A DNA stretch of 7,584 nt, taken from contig CALPIR020000107.1 in the NCBI GenBank assembly GCA_943323675.2, positions 1 to 7,584 on the forward strand, written 5' to 3'. The notes beneath the pieces were generated by a model. That model was not told the DNA's origin, did not search any database, and saw only the letters and a program-made list of their open reading frames with translations. The first letter of the stretch is position 1, and every line of letters starts with the position of its first letter. This document shows positions 5,446-7,584 of the stretch, one piece after another. A program made the translations under genes and the position numbers. Source of the stretch: Chitinophaga pinensis (GTDB lineage: Bacteria; Bacteroidota; Bacteroidia; UKL13-3).

Positions 5446-6597
5446 ATGAAGTTTTTAAAGTGGTTACTTATCCTGTTTATTTCTGTTTTTGCAATTGCAG
5501 AAACCTACATTTTTGCATCAGGTAATACTTATCTGAATACACTATTTCCACTCACTATTTTCAGTGGTAAAATGGGTCCTGATATAGATGAAGTTACCTT
5601 ATTTCAACATAACGAAATTTCCATTGCATTTCCGCAGCCTTGGGCCAATTCAAATAAAACGGTTAAACTTTCAGATAGTGTTTTGCAATTAATGGAATCA
5701 TACGAAACGGTTTCGTTTGTGGTAATAAAAAATGATACGGTACAGTACGAAAAACATTGGGAAAGTCAAAGTGATTCGTCATTAATTAACTCGTTTAGTA
5801 TGGCCAAATCAATAATGGCCATGCTTGTGGGTTGTGCTTTAAAAGACGGGCTTATTAAAAGTGTGGATGAACCCGTTGCCAATTATTTAGATGAATTTAA
5901 GGTTGGGGATTTACAAAAAATTACCATCAAGCATTTACTAACCATGAGCAGTGGTTTGGGTTTTAAAGAAGATTACTCAAGCATGTTTTCTTGGCCTGCC
6001 GAGGCTTATTACGGTCCTGATGTGAATGGCCTTACCATTAAACAATCTAAGCCTGAAACCGAGCCCGGTAAAACATGGTTTTATAAAGGTGGCGATACGC
6101 AACTATTAGGTATTATTCTTAAAAAAGTAACTGGCAAAACTGTTGCACAATATGCCTCAGAAAAATTATGGAAACCCATGGGTGCAGAACAACCTGCATT
6201 TTGGAGTTTGGATGAGCATGGTATGGAAAAGGTAAGTTGCTGTTGGTATAGCAATGCAAAAGATTTTGCACGTATTGCTAAGTTAATGATGAACCAAGGC
6301 AATTGGAACGGACAACAAATTATAGATTCGGCTTATGTAAAAGAAGCACTAAGCCCTGCCGTTTTGTTGGACAGAAAAGGGAATAAAAGTCAACAGTATG
6401 GTTACCAATGGTGGCTGATGAACCATAAAGGTCACGATGTTTTTTATGCACGCGGCATTCGTGGCCAATACATTTTTGCTATTCCCGATATCAAAACCAT
6501 TGTGGTACGCCTTGGCCACAAAAGAGCTAAAAAAGATGGCGATGAGTTACCTGAAGATATTTTCGTATACCTAAACGCTGCTTTAAGTATGCAATAA
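5446..6597 (+). CDS. Membrane-anchored or exported serine hydrolase, class C beta-lactamase / NylB-like family
   Basis: The 383-residue protein starts with a hydrophobic segment (residues 4-18, LKWLLILFISVFAIA) that acts as signal peptide or anchor, so the enzyme works outside the cytoplasm. The catalytic SxxK motif is S118-M-A-K121 in NSFSMAKSIMAMLVG; Ser118 is the expected nucleophile and Lys121 the base. HLLTMSSGLGF (163-173) is the conserved family block after it. The second-motif Tyr is Y213 in WFYKGGDTQLLG, with K-G in place of the S-N of the usual YSN. ASEKLWKPMGAEQ (237-249), AKDFARIAKLMM (271-282) and ARGIRGQYIFAIPD (335-348) complete the fold; the last replaces the KTG box. The family includes esterases, D-amino peptidases and 6-aminohexanoate-dimer hydrolases; the substrate cannot be told from sequence, and beta-lactam resistance should not be assumed. 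It stands 71 nt after the preceding gene, with its own candidate promoter. Confidence 0.93.
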   Translation: MKFLKWLLILFISVFAIAETYIFASGNTYLNTLFPLTIFSGKMGPDIDEVTLFQHNEISIAFPQPWANSNKTVKLSDSVLQLMESYETVSFVVIKNDTVQYEKHWESQSDSSLINSFSMAKSIMAMLVGCALKDGLIKSVDEPVANYLDEFKVGDLQKITIKHLLTMSSGLGFKEDYSSMFSWPAEAYYGPDVNGLTIKQSKPETEPGKTWFYKGGDTQLLGIILKKVTGKTVAQYASEKLWKPMGAEQPAFWSLDEHGMEKVSCCWYSNAKDFARIAKLMMNQGNWNGQQIIDSAYVKEALSPAVLLDRKGNKSQQYGYQWWLMNHKGHDVFYARGIRGQYIFAIPDIKTIVVRLGHKRAKKDGDELPEDIFVYLNAALSMQ

Positions 6598-6634
6598 GTC
6601 CTGTCTATTATCGCTTATATAACTCCCAAAATAG

Positions 6635-6642
6635 TATCTTTG
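6635..6642 (+). promoter_or_regulatory. Bacteroidota -7 promoter element of hisS (TATCTTTG)
   Basis: TATCTTTG is a perfect match to the TAnnTTTG consensus of the Bacteroidota primary sigma factor and ends 10 nt before the hisS ATG. No TTG occurs at the expected -33 position, only TTA triplets near 6608 and 6615. The mRNA leader would be only about 5-7 nt long. Confidence 0.65.
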
Positions 6643-6652
6643 CCCTTCATTT

Positions 6653-7584
6653 ATGGCAGCTCAAAAACCAACATTACCTAAAGGAACGCGTGATTTCGGC
6701 CCAGCCGATGTGCAAAAGCGTAAATATATTTTAAACACCATTGAAGCGGTTTTTAAAAAATATGGCTTTATGCCATTAGAAACGCCAACTATGGAAAACC
6801 TTTCAACGCTTGAAGGTAAATATGGCGAGGAAGGGGATAAGTTACTTTTCAGAATTTTAGATTCGGGTGATTATTTAAAATCGTTAAAAGAACACAACGA
6901 TAAAATATTATCAGATGAAAGTCAGGATGTAACATTTGCTCCTTCTTTTTCTGGCAAGTTGATTGATTTGGACTCGAAAGCTGCTACCAAATTTATTTCA
7001 GAAAAAGGTTTACGTTATGATTTAACTGTTCCATTTGCACGTTATGTGGTTATGCATAGAAACGAAATCACTTTTCCGTTTAAGCGTTACCAAATGCAAC
7101 CTGTATGGAGAGCCGATAGGCCACAAAAAGGTCGCTACCGTGAATTTTGGCAGTGCGATGCAGATGTAGTAGGAAGCGATAGTTTATTAAACGAGTTGGA
7201 TTTGATTCAAATTTATGTTGAAGCTTTCGATAGTTTGAAAATTCCAATCCAAATCAAGTATAACAACCGCAAGTTATTGGATGGTTTGTCCCAATTATTC
7301 GGAATTGAAGATAAGTTAATTGATATGACCGTCATTTTAGATAAGACGGATAAAATAGGTCTTGATGCTGTTGTAGATGAACTCAAATCTATTGGTGCGA
7401 ATTTAGACAGTTTAGCTAAGTTTCAAACTGTATTTCAGTTGCCAAATCTAACAACTAAACATTTAAATGACTTCTTCTCTTCAAGTAATGAGATTGCTAA
7501 AAAAGGCGTAGATGAGATTGTTAAAATAGCTGAATATTTGGAGGTAATTTACGGTTCTAAAAACAGTTTACCAATTACCCATGA
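6653..7584 (+). CDS. hisS: Histidyl-tRNA synthetase (class II), 3' end cut off by window edge
   Basis: The frame is open from the ATG at 6653 to the edge, giving 310 complete codons of a protein usually around 450 residues. It charges tRNA-His with histidine in the cytoplasm. Seen: PKGTRDFGPADVQKRKYI (9-26) at motif 1; LRYDLTVPFARYVVMHRNEI (120-139); and motif 2, FKRYQMQPVWRADRPQKGR with YREFWQCDADVVG (143-174), which binds ATP and the acceptor end. After GEEGDKLLFRILDSGDYL (58-75) there is a spacer of about 40 residues in which a long Bacteroidota-type insert replaces the short loop of E. coli HisRS. The RYDLTVPFARY and REFWQCD forms resemble eukaryotic/mitochondrial HisRS more than the E. 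coli type. The histidine-binding LVRGLDYY-like motif, motif 3 and the anticodon-binding domain lie beyond or near the cut end. A start further upstream is unlikely because the -7 element ends at 6642. Confidence 0.96.
   Translation, partial: MAAQKPTLPKGTRDFGPADVQKRKYILNTIEAVFKKYGFMPLETPTMENLSTLEGKYGEEGDKLLFRILDSGDYLKSLKEHNDKILSDESQDVTFAPSFSGKLIDLDSKAATKFISEKGLRYDLTVPFARYVVMHRNEITFPFKRYQMQPVWRADRPQKGRYREFWQCDADVVGSDSLLNELDLIQIYVEAFDSLKIPIQIKYNNRKLLDGLSQLFGIEDKLIDMTVILDKTDKIGLDAVVDELKSIGANLDSLAKFQTVFQLPNLTTKHLNDFFSSSNEIAKKGVDEIVKIAEYLEVIYGSKNSLPITH

Noticed and set aside
5446..6597. Antibiotic-resistance beta-lactamase (AmpC)
   Set aside because: The Y-x-N and K-T-G motifs of AmpC are replaced; the pattern fits the broad serine hydrolase family instead.

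Overview
The window looks like chromosomal DNA of a Bacteroidota species, probably an environmental one from the Chitinophagales, Sphingobacteriales or Cytophagales range. The clues are AT-rich sequence, A/T-rich leaders without clear Shine-Dalgarno sites, a perfect TAnnTTTG -7 promoter element in front of hisS, a GroEL tail of MPGGM repeats, a HisRS of the eukaryote-like form usual in this phylum, and an ECF sigma factor paired with a membrane anti-sigma carrying an outer-membrane beta-barrel. No rRNA, tRNA, CRISPR array, insertion sequence or phage gene was seen.

Left part (1-2033, minus strand): a two-gene operon. An ECF sigma factor (1470-2033) overlaps by 26 nt the start of a large protein that runs off the left edge (1-1495, at least 498 residues). 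That protein has a cytoplasmic N-terminus with a duplicated P/W/I motif, one transmembrane helix, a polar linker of about 200 residues, and a C-terminal outer-membrane beta-barrel. This is the architecture of the dual membrane-spanning anti-sigma factors (Dma) known from Bacteroides. It is the most interesting item here: one polypeptide that could carry a signal from the outer membrane to a cytoplasmic sigma factor.

Middle part (2034-4279): a 183-nt divergent control region holds a candidate ECF autoregulatory promoter, an imperfect direct repeat with a 21-bp period, and a possible groES promoter element. It is followed by groES (2217-2492) and groEL (2576-4210), ending in a strong intrinsic terminator. 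No CIRCE operator is visible, so HrcA control is not supported.

Right part (4280-7584, plus strand): a secreted protein of unknown function with YD-like repeats (4397-5374), a membrane-anchored or exported serine hydrolase of the beta-lactamase/NylB-like family (5446-6597) with a dyad-overlapped candidate promoter, and the 5' part of hisS (6653 to the right edge). Apart from the sigma/anti-sigma pair and groESL, the genes look like independent housekeeping or envelope genes. Lying next to each other does not show that they work together.
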